A DNA stretch of 38,350 nt from Actinomadura kijaniata NBRC 14229 (GTDB lineage Bacteria; Actinomycetota; Actinomycetes; Streptosporangiales; Streptosporangiaceae), in NCBI RefSeq assembly GCF_001552175.1, contig NZ_BCQR01000120.1, positions 1-38,350 on the forward strand, read 5' to 3'. Position 1 is the first letter of the stretch. Every line of letters begins with the position of its first letter. Made by a program: the position numbers and the translations under genes. The notes below the pieces were generated by a model. It saw nothing but the letters and a program-made list of their open reading frames with translations, had not been told where the DNA came from and ran no database searches. Positions 1-6,710 of this stretch are shown here, piece by piece.

Positions 1-1
1 G

Positions 2-568
2 GTCGCGCTGGTGACGCGGCGCCGCGCCGCCGGCAGCGTCCGGCGGTTCGAGCGGGCGGGCCGGGCCGTGGAGGGGGTGGGGGCGCTCGCGCTGCGGATG
101 TGCGCGGAGGACCCGCCGGGGCCGCGCCGTGCCGCGCTGTGCGAGGCGGCGGTGCTGCTGGTGGACGACGTCTGCTCGGGTGACGCGAGCGGCGGGGTGC
201 TGGTCGGCGGGCTGGACCTGGGGACGTTGCGCGCGCCGGACGGGACCGGGCCGCGGGCGCGGGCGATCGTGCTGGCCTGCCACGGCGGCGCGGACGAGGC
301 GCACGTGGCGGCGCTGCGGCGCAGTCTGGACCGTCCGGTGGCGTTCCTCGGCTGCCGGGGGCGCGCCCCGGAGGAGCACCGGGAGGCGCTCTATCCGGCG
401 CTGTTGCGCGCCCTCAGCGGGCTCGGCGGGTCCGGCGGGGCGGACGCCGACGCCGAGCGGCTGCTCGGGGCGCTGGACGAGGGGCTGGCCCTGGCGCGGG
501 CCGCGCGGCCGCGTCTGGACTGGGGGCGGTGGCGTACGGCGGTCCTGCGTCCGGGCGTGGGACGATGA
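2..568 (+). CDS. Hypothetical protein, 5' end outside window
   Basis: The reading frame is open from the first bases of the window, so the true start probably lies upstream; a GTG at 11 is the first possible start inside. About 185 residues are visible, rich in Ala, Arg and Gly. A small motif I-V-L-A-C-H-G-G (about residues 86-93) is followed by F-L-G-C-R-G about 20 residues on, then Leu-rich helices. The two Cys/His-containing strands are faintly reminiscent of a caspase-like/CHAT fold, but I cannot support that call. The TGA overlaps the ATG of the downstream exonuclease as ATGA, so the two genes are probably translationally coupled. Function unknown. Confidence 0.6.
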   Translation, partial: VALVTRRRAAGSVRRFERAGRAVEGVGALALRMCAEDPPGPRRAALCEAAVLLVDDVCSGDASGGVLVGGLDLGTLRAPDGTGPRARAIVLACHGGADEAHVAALRRSLDRPVAFLGCRGRAPEEHREALYPALLRALSGLGGSGGADADAERLLGALDEGLALARAARPRLDWGRWRTAVLRPGVGR

Positions 569-1491
569 GCGGCATGAGCGGGCTGATGCTGCTGGACACG
601 CCGTCGTTGTACTACCGCGCCTTCTTCGGCGTCCCCGATTCGGTGACCGCGCCCGACGGGACGCCCGTCAACGCGGTGCGCGGCCTCGTCGACATGATCG
701 CGCGGCTGGTGCGGGACCGGGCCCCCGAGCGCCTGGTCTGCTGCTTCGACGCCGACTGGCGGCCGGAGTTCCGGGTGGCGGCGCTGCCGTCGTACAAGGC
801 GCACCGGGTCGCCGAGGGTGGGGGCGACGAGACGCCCGACGCGCTGGCCGCGCAGTTGCCGGTCATCGACGCGGTGCTGGACGCGTTCGGGCTGGCGCGG
901 GTCGGGGTGCCGGGGTACGAGGCCGACGACGTGATCGGGACGCTGGCGGTGGCCGGGATGGCGCACGGCCCGGTGGACGTGGTGACCGGCGACCGCGACC
1001 TGCTCCAGCTGGTCGACGAGCGCGGGCCCGTGCAGGTCCTCTACACCGCGCGCGGCATCCGCAACCTCGAGGTGATGGGTGAGAAGGAGGTCGCGGCCAA
1101 GTACGGCATCCCCGGGCGCGGGTACGCCGACTACGCGGCGCTGCGCGGGGACCCCAGCGACGGGTTGCCGGGCGTCCCGGGCGTCGGGGACAAGACGGCG
1201 GCGACGCTGGTGACCCGGTACGGGTCGGTGGCGGGGATCCTGGCGGCGCTGGACGGCGGCGACGCGGCGTTCCCGGCGGCGGCCCGCAAGAGGATCGAGG
1301 CGGCGCGGGACTACCTGGCGGCGGCCGAGACCGTGGTGCGGGTGGTCACCGACATCGACGCGCCCGAGCTGCGGGGGCTGGACGACCGGCTGCCGGACGA
1401 GCCGCGCGATCCCGCCGCGCTGGCCGGGCTCGCCGAGCGCTGGGGGCTGAGCAGCCCGGTGGAACGGTTGCGCAAGGCGCTGCGGCCCTGA
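565..1491 (+). CDS. 5'-3' exonuclease (FEN/Pol I N-domain family)
   Basis: Stand-alone flap/5'-3' exonuclease of 308 aa, equivalent to the N-terminal domain of DNA polymerase I, expected to remove 5' flaps and RNA primers in a Mg2+-dependent reaction. Visible acidic metal-binding residues: Asp11 in LLLDTPSLYYRAFF, Asp62/Asp64 in CFDADWRPEFR, Glu119/Asp121/Asp122 in GYEADDVIGTLA and Asp143/Asp145 in TGDRDLLQLV. A helix-3-turn-helix DNA-binding motif, GDPSDGLPGVPGVGDKTA, follows at about residues 193-210. I chose the ATG at 565 because it overlaps the upstream stop codon (ATGA); an ATG at 574 is an alternative. The M. tuberculosis counterpart as I recall it is Rv2090, also near helY. An inverted repeat 20 nt after the stop is a likely terminator. 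Confidence 0.93.
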   Translation: MSGMSGLMLLDTPSLYYRAFFGVPDSVTAPDGTPVNAVRGLVDMIARLVRDRAPERLVCCFDADWRPEFRVAALPSYKAHRVAEGGGDETPDALAAQLPVIDAVLDAFGLARVGVPGYEADDVIGTLAVAGMAHGPVDVVTGDRDLLQLVDERGPVQVLYTARGIRNLEVMGEKEVAAKYGIPGRGYADYAALRGDPSDGLPGVPGVGDKTAATLVTRYGSVAGILAALDGGDAAFPAAARKRIEAARDYLAAAETVVRVVTDIDAPELRGLDDRLPDEPRDPAALAGLAERWGLSSPVERLRKALRP

Positions 1492-1510
1492 CAGTGTGAT
1501 CAGGGCGGGT

Positions 1511-1542
1511 CGACCTGTGTGTCAGATGACGCAGACAGGTCG
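1511..1542 (+). terminator. Hairpin after exonuclease gene
   Basis: CGACCTGT (1511-1518) pairs perfectly with ACAGGTCG (1535-1542). Flanking GGG/CCC tracts can extend the stem imperfectly. It lies 20 nt after the exonuclease stop and has no U-run, as is common in actinobacteria. Confidence 0.45.
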
Positions 1543-1743
1543 TGCCCGCGGGAGCACCATCGCGATCAGTATGGGGTTCTCATGGAGGCACGGGCGACCG
1601 TCGCCCGGGGCACCGGGCCTCACCGCCCCACTCCCCCCACCTGTCCCGGGCGCCGGTCCCCGGCCCCGCCCCACCGACCGGCACAGCAGCCACCGACACC
1701 GCAGCCACCGACACCGCATCCGGCGAAGAGGAACGGATCCCCG

Positions 1744-2466
1744 GTGACCGAACGGACTTTTCCGCCGCGCACCCCCGGCCGCCGCGAGGCGTTCTGGGAG
1801 TCCCTGGACGAGCCGCAGCGCGAGGCGTTGCGGGAGGCGTCCCGGCCGCGCGTGTACCCCGCCCGTACTCCCCTGTGCTACCAGGGCGACGAGTCCGACC
1901 ACATCATCGTCATCGAGGACGGCTGGGCGAAGGTGACCTCGATGACCGAGGACGGGCACGCGGTGGTGCTGGCGGTGCGGGGGCCGGGGGACCTGATCTG
2001 CGAGAGCGCGGTGCTGGGCGACCGGCAGCGGTCGGCGACGGTGACGGCGCTGAGCCCGGTGCGGGCGCTGGTGGTCCCGGCCCGGCGGTTCACCGCGTTC
2101 CTGGACGCCCATCCGGAGGCGTGGCGGCTGGTGAGCGGGACGTTCGTGGCGCGGCTGGACGACGCCGACCGGCGGTTGCAGGCGCACGTGTCGGCCAAGG
2201 GCGCGCGGCGGCTGGCGCTGCTGCTGGCGCAGCTGGCCGAGCTGTCGGCGCGGCACGTCCCGGCGGCGCCGGACGGCGGGATCGAGATCGCGCCGCCGCT
2301 GTCGCAGGAGGAGCTGGGCAGCTGGATGGACGCCTCGCGGGAGACGGTCGCGCGGGCGCTGGCGCACCTGCGGGAACGGGGCCTGGTCCGCACCGGGTGG
2401 CGGCGGATCGTGGTGGTGGACGTGGAGGGGCTGCGGGCGTTCGCGCAGGAGCGGGAAGCCGACTGA
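1744..2466 (+). CDS. Crp/Fnr-family transcriptional regulator
   Basis: 240-aa regulator. The N-terminal cyclic-nucleotide-binding-type beta-barrel covers about residues 18-135 (Y-Q-G-D-E-S-D-H-I-I-V-I-E-D-G, then G-P-G-D-L-I-C-E-S-A-V-L-G), and a winged HTH sits at about 175-235 (LSQEELGSWMDASRETVARA, then LRERGLVRTGWRRIVVVD). No Fnr-type N-terminal Cys cluster is present, so oxygen sensing through Fe-S is not supported. A cAMP-type pocket is also unproven: the usual R-x-S-x-T-V of the phosphate-binding cassette appears only as R-Q-R-S-A-T-V. I chose the GTG at 1744 because it follows AGAGGAA. The in-frame ATG at 1582 would add a Pro/Arg/His-rich low-complexity stretch unlike this family. The effector and targets are not visible from sequence. 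Confidence 0.88.
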   Translation: MTERTFPPRTPGRREAFWESLDEPQREALREASRPRVYPARTPLCYQGDESDHIIVIEDGWAKVTSMTEDGHAVVLAVRGPGDLICESAVLGDRQRSATVTALSPVRALVVPARRFTAFLDAHPEAWRLVSGTFVARLDDADRRLQAHVSAKGARRLALLLAQLAELSARHVPAAPDGGIEIAPPLSQEELGSWMDASRETVARALAHLRERGLVRTGWRRIVVVDVEGLRAFAQEREAD

Positions 2467-2541
2467 TCCGGGCGCGTGTTCTTTACGCGGCGGTTCGCTT
2501 CCGTTGAGACTGTGCTGGGCGGTCTGGACGGTCCCCGCCCG

Positions 2542-2547
2542 TAATCT
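2542..2547 (+). promoter_or_regulatory. -10 element of RNB ribonuclease gene (leaderless)
   Basis: TAATCT ends 7 nt before the GTG at 2555, so the predicted transcription start coincides with the start codon. No clear -35 is seen. Confidence 0.55.
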
Positions 2548-2554
2548 CGGAAGG

Positions 2555-3976
2555 GTGCCGCACAGAATGCTGCGACTGCGTTCGGTCGAGGACGACGCCG
2601 AGGTCCGCGCCGGGCTCGACCGGATCCGGGTGGAACTCGGGGTGCCCGGCCCGTTCCCGGAGGCCGTGCGGGAGGAGGCGGTCGCGGCGGCGGCGCGCCC
2701 GCCCGGCGGCGGGGAGCGGGCGGACCTGCGGGAGGTGCCGCTGTTCACGCTGGACCCGCCCGGGTCGATGGACCTGGACCAGGCGATGCACCTGGAGCGG
2801 CGTCCCGGGGGCTACCGGGTGTGGTACGCGATCGCGGACGTGGCGGCGTTCGTGCGGCCGGGCGGCGCGGTCGACGCCGAGGCGCACGCGCGCGGCGTGA
2901 CGCTGTACCTGCCGGACGCCAAGGCCCCGCTGCATCCGCCGGAGCTGTCGGAGGGGGCGGCCAGCCTGCTGCCGGGGCGGGACCGTCCGGCGGTGATGTG
3001 GACGATCGACGTCGACGACCGGGGGGCGACGACCGGGGTGGAGGTGCGGCGGGCGCTGGTGCGCAGCCGGGAGCGCCTGGACTACGCCTCCGCCGACGCC
3101 GCCGACCCGCGGATCGCGCTGCTGGGCGAGATCGGCCGGATGCTGCAGGAGGCCGAGGCGGCGCGCGGGGGCGTGGACCTGCCGCTGGCCGAGCAGGAGA
3201 TCGAGCACGGGCCGGACGGGTGGCATCTGGTACTGCGCGGCGGCGTGCCGTCGGAGGGGTGGAACGCGCAGATCTCGCTGTTGACGGGGCGGGCGGCGGC
3301 GCGGCTGATGCTGGAGGGCGGGGTCGGGCTGCTGCGCACGATGCCGCCGCCGCGGCCGGAGGCGCTGGAGCGAGTGCGGCGCACCGCCGTGGCGTTGGGG
3401 ATCGGCTGGCCGGAGGGCCGCTCCTACGGGGACGTGGTGCGGTCGCTGGAGCCCGCGCGGCCCGCGCACGCGGCGTTCCTGTACGAGTCGGTGGCGCTGC
3501 TGCGGGGCGCGGGGTATGTGGCGTTCGACGGGGCGGTGCCCGAGCAGGCGGCGCACTCGGCGGTGGCCGCGCCGTACGCGCACGTGACGGCGCCGTTGCG
3601 GCGGCTGGCCGACCGGTACGCGGCCGAGGTGTGCCTGGCGCTGGCGGCGGGGCGGCCGGTGCCGGGGTGGGCGCGGGAGGCGTTGCCGGGGCTGCCGGAC
3701 ACGATGCGGCGGGCGCTGCAACGGAGCGGCGGCGTGGAGCGGGCCTGCGTGGACCTGGTGGAGGCGCTGCTGCTGCGCGACCACGTCGGCGAGTCGTTCG
3801 ACGCGGTGGTGGTGGACACCGATCCGGAGCGGGGCGGTGGCCAGGTGCAGCTGGTGGATCCGGCGGTGGTGGCGCGGGTGGAGGGGGAACGGCCGCCGCT
3901 CGGCGCGCCGGTCCGGGTCCGCCTGCTGGAGGCCGACCCGGTCCGGCGGCTGGTGCGGTTCGCGTTGACGGGATGA
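2555..3976 (+). CDS. RNB-domain (RNase II/R family) ribonuclease
   Basis: 473-aa exoribonuclease-like protein, expected to degrade RNA processively 3' to 5'. The catalytic signature is DPPGSMDLDQAM: Asp67, Asp73 and Asp75 match three of the four metal-binding Asp of RNase II, while the fourth position is Gln76. The RNB fold continues to about residue 385, including EQAAHSAVAAPYAHVTAPLRR with the conserved Y-x-H-x-T-x-P-L-R-R near residue 345, followed by a short C-terminal beta-rich (S1-like) tail. There are no N-terminal cold-shock domains, so it is shorter than E. coli RNase II or RNase R. The start GTG 2555 fits a leaderless promoter; ATG 2567 is an alternative with AAGGG upstream. Confidence 0.88.
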   Translation: MPHRMLRLRSVEDDAEVRAGLDRIRVELGVPGPFPEAVREEAVAAAARPPGGGERADLREVPLFTLDPPGSMDLDQAMHLERRPGGYRVWYAIADVAAFVRPGGAVDAEAHARGVTLYLPDAKAPLHPPELSEGAASLLPGRDRPAVMWTIDVDDRGATTGVEVRRALVRSRERLDYASADAADPRIALLGEIGRMLQEAEAARGGVDLPLAEQEIEHGPDGWHLVLRGGVPSEGWNAQISLLTGRAAARLMLEGGVGLLRTMPPPRPEALERVRRTAVALGIGWPEGRSYGDVVRSLEPARPAHAAFLYESVALLRGAGYVAFDGAVPEQAAHSAVAAPYAHVTAPLRRLADRYAAEVCLALAAGRPVPGWAREALPGLPDTMRRALQRSGGVERACVDLVEALLLRDHVGESFDAVVVDTDPERGGGQVQLVDPAVVARVEGERPPLGAPVRVRLLEADPVRRLVRFALTG

Positions 3977-3993
3977 GGAATGGCGGCGTCAGA

Positions 3994-4041
3994 CCGTGGA
4001 TCGGTCCGTGGATCGGACCGTGGGCCGGTCCGTGGGTCAGG
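3994..4041. repeat. 12-bp tandem repeat x4 at a stop codon
   Basis: Four exact-period 12-bp units: CCGTGGATCGGT, CCGTGGATCGGA, CCGTGGGCCGGT, CCGTGGGTCAGG (3994-4005, 4006-4017, 4018-4029, 4030-4041). The last unit contains the stop codon of the minus-strand membrane protein gene (4037-4039). Alternate units are partly self-complementary (ATCGGTCC/GGACCGTG), so the transcript from either side can fold. It lies between two convergent genes and may act as a bidirectional terminator. Confidence 0.75.
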
Positions 4042-4213
4042 TCCGGCGCCGCCAGGACCCGCGTCCGCTGGTGCCGATGCCCGCCAGGTGCAGGGCGAGC
4101 AGCAGCAGGCCGAGGGTGACGAGGGTCTGGAAGTTGAACGCGTCGGTGGAGACGTCCACCAGGTCGAACAGCAGGGCGATGGCGAAGACGACCGCCGCGA
4201 TGATGGCGAGCAT
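4037..4213 (-). CDS. Small two-helix membrane protein
   Basis: 58 codons of protein with two hydrophobic segments: MLAIIAAVVFAIALLF (residues 1-16) and TLVTLGLLLLALHLAGIG (about 31-48). Between them lies a short Asp-containing loop, and the tail is basic, ending SWRRRT, consistent with N- and C-termini in the cytoplasm. The ATG at 4213 is preceded by GGAGGA 5-6 nt upstream, an excellent ribosome-binding site that makes this short gene credible. Proteins of this type (two TM helices with F-N-F-Q-T-L between them) are common in actinomycetes, but no function is known to me. Confidence 0.75.
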   Translation of the reverse strand: MLAIIAAVVFAIALLFDLVDVSTDAFNFQTLVTLGLLLLALHLAGIGTSGRGSWRRRT

Positions 4214-4326
4214 CGTGTCCTCCGGTTCGTGTCGGGTGCGGAACTGCCCCCGAGGCAACGACGTGATCTCCGTTATGCGGCCCGACAAACCGCTGATTCG
4301 ATTGTTTTGTCCGTTAATTGACTTTA

Positions 4327-4351
4327 GGGCCGTCCCTTGGGGGAACGGCCC
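4327..4351 (-). terminator. Hairpin downstream of heme oxygenase gene
   Basis: GGGCCGT (4327-4333) pairs with ACGGCCC (4345-4351), and the inner CCC/GGG adds pairing around a bulge. It begins 24 nt after the heme oxygenase stop and is followed on the minus strand by an AT-rich stretch. Confidence 0.5.
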
Positions 4352-4374
4352 TTGGACAAGCGCGGCGACCGGGG

Positions 4375-5040
4375 TCAGGCGGCCGGCTCGATGCGCAGCT
4401 CGCGGCTCAGTTCGGCGGTGAGGTCGGCGTTGAGCCGGTAGGCGCGCCTGACCTCGGCGACGACGCGGGCGCGTTCGGCCTCGTCCCAGGGGGCGGCGTC
4501 CAGCAGCTCGCGGTAGGCGTCCTTGTAGGCCTTGGGCTTGCCGGGGAAGCGGTAGAACAGCACGCCGTCGTCGTCGCGGCCGAGGCCGAGGGTCCGCTGC
4601 ACCTGGCGGCCGATGTACTGGCCGCCCGACAGGTCGCCGAGGTAGCGGGTGTAGTGGTGGGCGACGAACCCTCCGGGCCAGTCGAAGCAGACCTCGCGCA
4701 GCCGGTCGCAGTAGGCGCGGGTGGCGGCGTTCGGGGCGATCCGGTCGGCCCAGTCCGGCCCGTGGAGGTAGGCCAGGTCGGCGCGGAGCGCGTCGCGGCG
4801 GCGCAGGTCGGCGAAGGCGAACGGCCCGGCGACCGGGTCGCCCGCCAGGGCGTCGGCGGCCTGCTCCAGCAGGTCGTACACGTGGTAGAGCTGACCGACC
4901 AGGGCGGCGTACTCCTCGCGGCCGAGCCGCCCTTCGACCAGCGCCGACATGTAGGCCGAGCCCTCGTTGTCGCCGTGGTCGCCCCAGGTGGCGGCGCGCA
5001 GTTCCGCCGCGAACCCCGCGCCCTGCTCCGCCATGCCCAT
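4375..5040 (-). CDS. Biliverdin-forming heme oxygenase (HmuO/HO-1 type)
   Basis: 221-aa all-helical heme oxygenase. It opens the porphyrin ring of heme using O2 and electrons, releasing Fe2+, CO and biliverdin. His22 (WGDHGDNEGSAYMS) aligns with the proximal heme ligand of corynebacterial HmuO, and the distal-helix signature GDLSGGQ lies at residues 135-141. Length matches the bacterial family (about 215 aa). I chose the ATG at 5040 because GAAAGG lies 7 nt upstream; ATG 5055 and ATG 5034 are also in frame. A DtxR/IdeR-type box 50-68 nt upstream predicts induction under iron limitation. The neighbouring DUF2470 gene is probably functionally linked. Confidence 0.93.
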   Translation of the reverse strand: MGMAEQGAGFAAELRAATWGDHGDNEGSAYMSALVEGRLGREEYAALVGQLYHVYDLLEQAADALAGDPVAGPFAFADLRRRDALRADLAYLHGPDWADRIAPNAATRAYCDRLREVCFDWPGGFVAHHYTRYLGDLSGGQYIGRQVQRTLGLGRDDDGVLFYRFPGKPKAYKDAYRELLDAAPWDEAERARVVAEVRRAYRLNADLTAELSRELRIEPAA

Positions 5041-5089
5041 GCACACACCTTTCATCCCGGTTCTGCCGGAAAGATCCGGTCGGTCGAGA

Positions 5090-5108
5090 TGAGGTTAGCC
5101 TTACCTAA
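5090..5108 (-). promoter_or_regulatory. DtxR/IdeR-type iron box upstream of heme oxygenase
   Basis: Read on the minus strand this is TTAGGTAAGGCTAACCTCA, 16-17 of 19 matches to the IdeR/DtxR consensus TTAGGTTAGGCTAACCTAA. It overlaps a plausible promoter (TTCCGA, 18 bp, TAACCT on the minus strand), as expected for iron-dependent repression. Confidence 0.85.
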
Positions 5109-5136
5109 GTACTTCTCGGAAGAGCTCCGGCGAACT

Positions 5137-5178
5137 TTCCGACGTGACGTCGGCTACTTTACCGACGCCACGTCGGAA
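5137..5178 (-). terminator. 17-bp hairpin after DUF2470 gene, made of two palindromes
   Basis: TTCCGACGTGACGTCGG (5137-5153) and CCGACGCCACGTCGGAA (5162-5178) pair with one mismatch around an 8-nt loop. Each arm is itself palindromic: CCGACGT-G-ACGTCGG is perfect at 5139-5153, and the second copy at 5162-5176 is near-perfect. The hairpin lies 33 nt after the DUF2470 stop, so a terminator is likeliest, but a two-site operator upstream of the heme oxygenase promoter is also possible. Confidence 0.55.
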
Positions 5179-5210
5179 TGACCAGAGGGTTCCGGAAGGG
5201 GCGGCTCCGG

Positions 5211-5525
5211 TCACCGGCCGTCGCGCGCCGGGAGGCCGAGGATGTGGCGGGCCTCGTCGGACATCCGCACGACCTCGCGGCGGACCTGGATGCGCTCGGT
5301 GAGCCGCTCGCTCCACGGGATCCGCACGGCCTCCTCCCGTCCGTCGACGACCGCGCCGAACTCGATGCCGTCGGCGTCGCAGCCGGTCATGCGCGCCGAC
5401 GCGGCGTCCGGGACGCCACCGAGGGCGCGGCAGATCATGGCGCAGTCGCCGGCGTGGTCCTCGTTCATGTGCCGGGCGATCTGGGCGACCACGTCGGGGG
5501 TGAAGGGGGTGCTGGTCTCGGTCAT
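5211..5525 (-). CDS. DUF2470 domain protein (HugZ C-terminal-domain-like)
   Basis: 104-aa protein made almost entirely of a DUF2470 domain, the module at the C-terminus of HugZ-type heme-degrading proteins. Visible family features are the N-terminal ARHMNEDHAGDC segment with its conserved H-x-N-x-D-H (His19, Asn21, Asp23, His24), and then GCDADGIEF at about residues 48-56. It lacks the FMN-split-barrel of HugZ, so it is a stand-alone module and may bind heme or assist the neighbouring heme oxygenase (inference). The ATG at 5525 follows GAAGG at suitable spacing. A second iron box lies about 85 nt upstream, so expression is predicted to rise under iron limitation. Confidence 0.85.
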   Translation of the reverse strand: MTETSTPFTPDVVAQIARHMNEDHAGDCAMICRALGGVPDAASARMTGCDADGIEFGAVVDGREEAVRIPWSERLTERIQVRREVVRMSDEARHILGLPARDGR

Positions 5526-5609
5526 CGCGGCAGGCCTTCCCGGTCGGGGCGTCGCTGGTCACCCTGACGGCCGCGTGGGCGCCGGTTGACGTGCGCTTTC
5601 ACGCGATCA

Positions 5610-5628
5610 TCAGGTAAGGCTCACCTTA
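5610..5628 (-). promoter_or_regulatory. DtxR/IdeR-type iron box upstream of DUF2470 gene
   Basis: TCAGGTAAGGCTCACCTTA on the plus strand, 15 of 19 matches to the DtxR/IdeR consensus. It lies 85 nt upstream of the DUF2470 start and about 135 nt upstream of the divergent hydrolase start. Promoter proximity and the heme context favour control of the DUF2470 gene. Confidence 0.75.
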
Positions 5629-5762
5629 ACCGGACTTCCCCTCGGCGCCGGTCCGCGAACGTCCCCGCGCCCCCTTGCCGCGTTCGACGGCGGCCGGCGG
5701 CCGGAGTGCGGTTCCATGGGGGTGAGGGAGTACGGGTGATCGTCTCGTCAGGGGTGGGACCG

Positions 5763-6608
5763 ATGGTCGAGCGGATGATCGAGACGGCCGGTGTCGAGCT
5801 GTGCGCCGAGTCCTTCGGCGATCCGGACGATCCGCCGGTCCTGCTGGTCATGGGCATCGGCGCGTCGATGCTCTGGTGGGAGGAGGACTTCTGCCGGATG
5901 CTCGCCGAGGGCGGCCGCTTCGTGGTCCGCTACGACCACCGCGACACCGGCCGCTCGGTCACCTACGAGCCCGGCCGTCCCGGCTACACCGGCGACGACC
6001 TGGTCTCCGACGCCGTGGGCGTCCTCGACGCCCACGGCCTCCCCGCGGCCCACGTCGTGGGCGTCTCGGCGGGCGGGGGGATCACGCAGCTGCTCGCGCT
6101 GGACTTCCCCGAACGCGTCCTGTCGCTCGTCCTGATCAGCACCTCCCCCGCGCTGCCCGGCGACCGCGCGCTCCCGCCGGCGTCGCGGGAGTACGCGCGT
6201 TTCGTGTCGAGCGCGACGGTGGACTGGTCCGACGCCGAGTCGGTGATCGGGTACCTGGTGGAGTACTCGCGGGTCCTCGGCGGCGGGCGGCGGCCGTTCG
6301 ACGAGGCGCGGATCCGGGCCCTGGTCCGGCGCGACGTCGAGCGCGCCCGCGACGTCGCCGCCCAGCAGAACCACGACCTCCTCCCCGAGGAGGACCGCCG
6401 GCGTGCGCCGCTGTCGTCGATCGCCGCGCCCACCCTGGTCATCCACGGCACCGCCGATCCGGCGTTCCCGGTCGAGCACGGCGAGGCGCTGGCGGAGGAG
6501 ATCCCCGGCGCGCGGCTGCTGCGGCTCCCGGACGCGGGCCACGGGGTCGAGCGGCCCGACTGGGAGACGATCGTCCGGGCGATCCTCGACCACACCGCGA
6601 CCGCCTGA
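5763..6608 (+). CDS. Alpha/beta-fold hydrolase
   Basis: 281-aa serine hydrolase with a complete triad: nucleophile Ser102 in VVGVSAGGG, Asp232 in HGTADPAFP and His260 in PDAGHGVE. The oxyanion region V-M-G-I-G-A-S-M-L-W-W (29-39) and Y-D-H-R-D-T-G-R-S (57-65) resemble the RdmC-like methylesterase/epoxide hydrolase group. Substrate unknown. The ATG at 5763 gives the usual family N-terminus; GTG 5736, preceded by GAGGGAG at good spacing, is a serious alternative that adds nine residues. It stands alone and converges on helY across a strong hairpin. Confidence 0.87.
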   Translation: MVERMIETAGVELCAESFGDPDDPPVLLVMGIGASMLWWEEDFCRMLAEGGRFVVRYDHRDTGRSVTYEPGRPGYTGDDLVSDAVGVLDAHGLPAAHVVGVSAGGGITQLLALDFPERVLSLVLISTSPALPGDRALPPASREYARFVSSATVDWSDAESVIGYLVEYSRVLGGGRRPFDEARIRALVRRDVERARDVAAQQNHDLLPEEDRRRAPLSSIAAPTLVIHGTADPAFPVEHGEALAEEIPGARLLRLPDAGHGVERPDWETIVRAILDHTATA

Positions 6609-6657
6609 CCGCGATCCCCGAAACCGTGGTCCCGGAAGGGGGTCGGGTGCCGCCGTG

Positions 6658-6697
6658 CCGTGCCGCCGTTCGGGGTTCTCGCCGGACGGCGGCACGG
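6658..6697. terminator. Bidirectional hairpin between hydrolase and helY
   Basis: CCGTGCCGCCG (6658-6668) pairs perfectly with CGGCGGCACGG (6687-6697). Five more pairs extend the stem inward (one G-U), with an 8-nt loop. It sits between two convergent genes and can serve both. Confidence 0.7.
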
Positions 6698-6710
6698 GGC
6701 GGGTGTCGGG

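Noticed and set aside
1495..1545. Crp/GlxR-type operator (TGTGA-N6-TCACA)
   Set aside because: TGTGA occurs at about 1496, but no TCACA half-site lies at the right distance; the visible symmetry is the terminator-like CGACCTGT stem.
1582..1743. N-terminal extension of the Crp-type regulator from ATG 1582
   Set aside because: It would add about 54 residues of Pro/Arg/His-rich sequence unlike the family; the GTG at 1744 with AGAGGAA upstream fits better.
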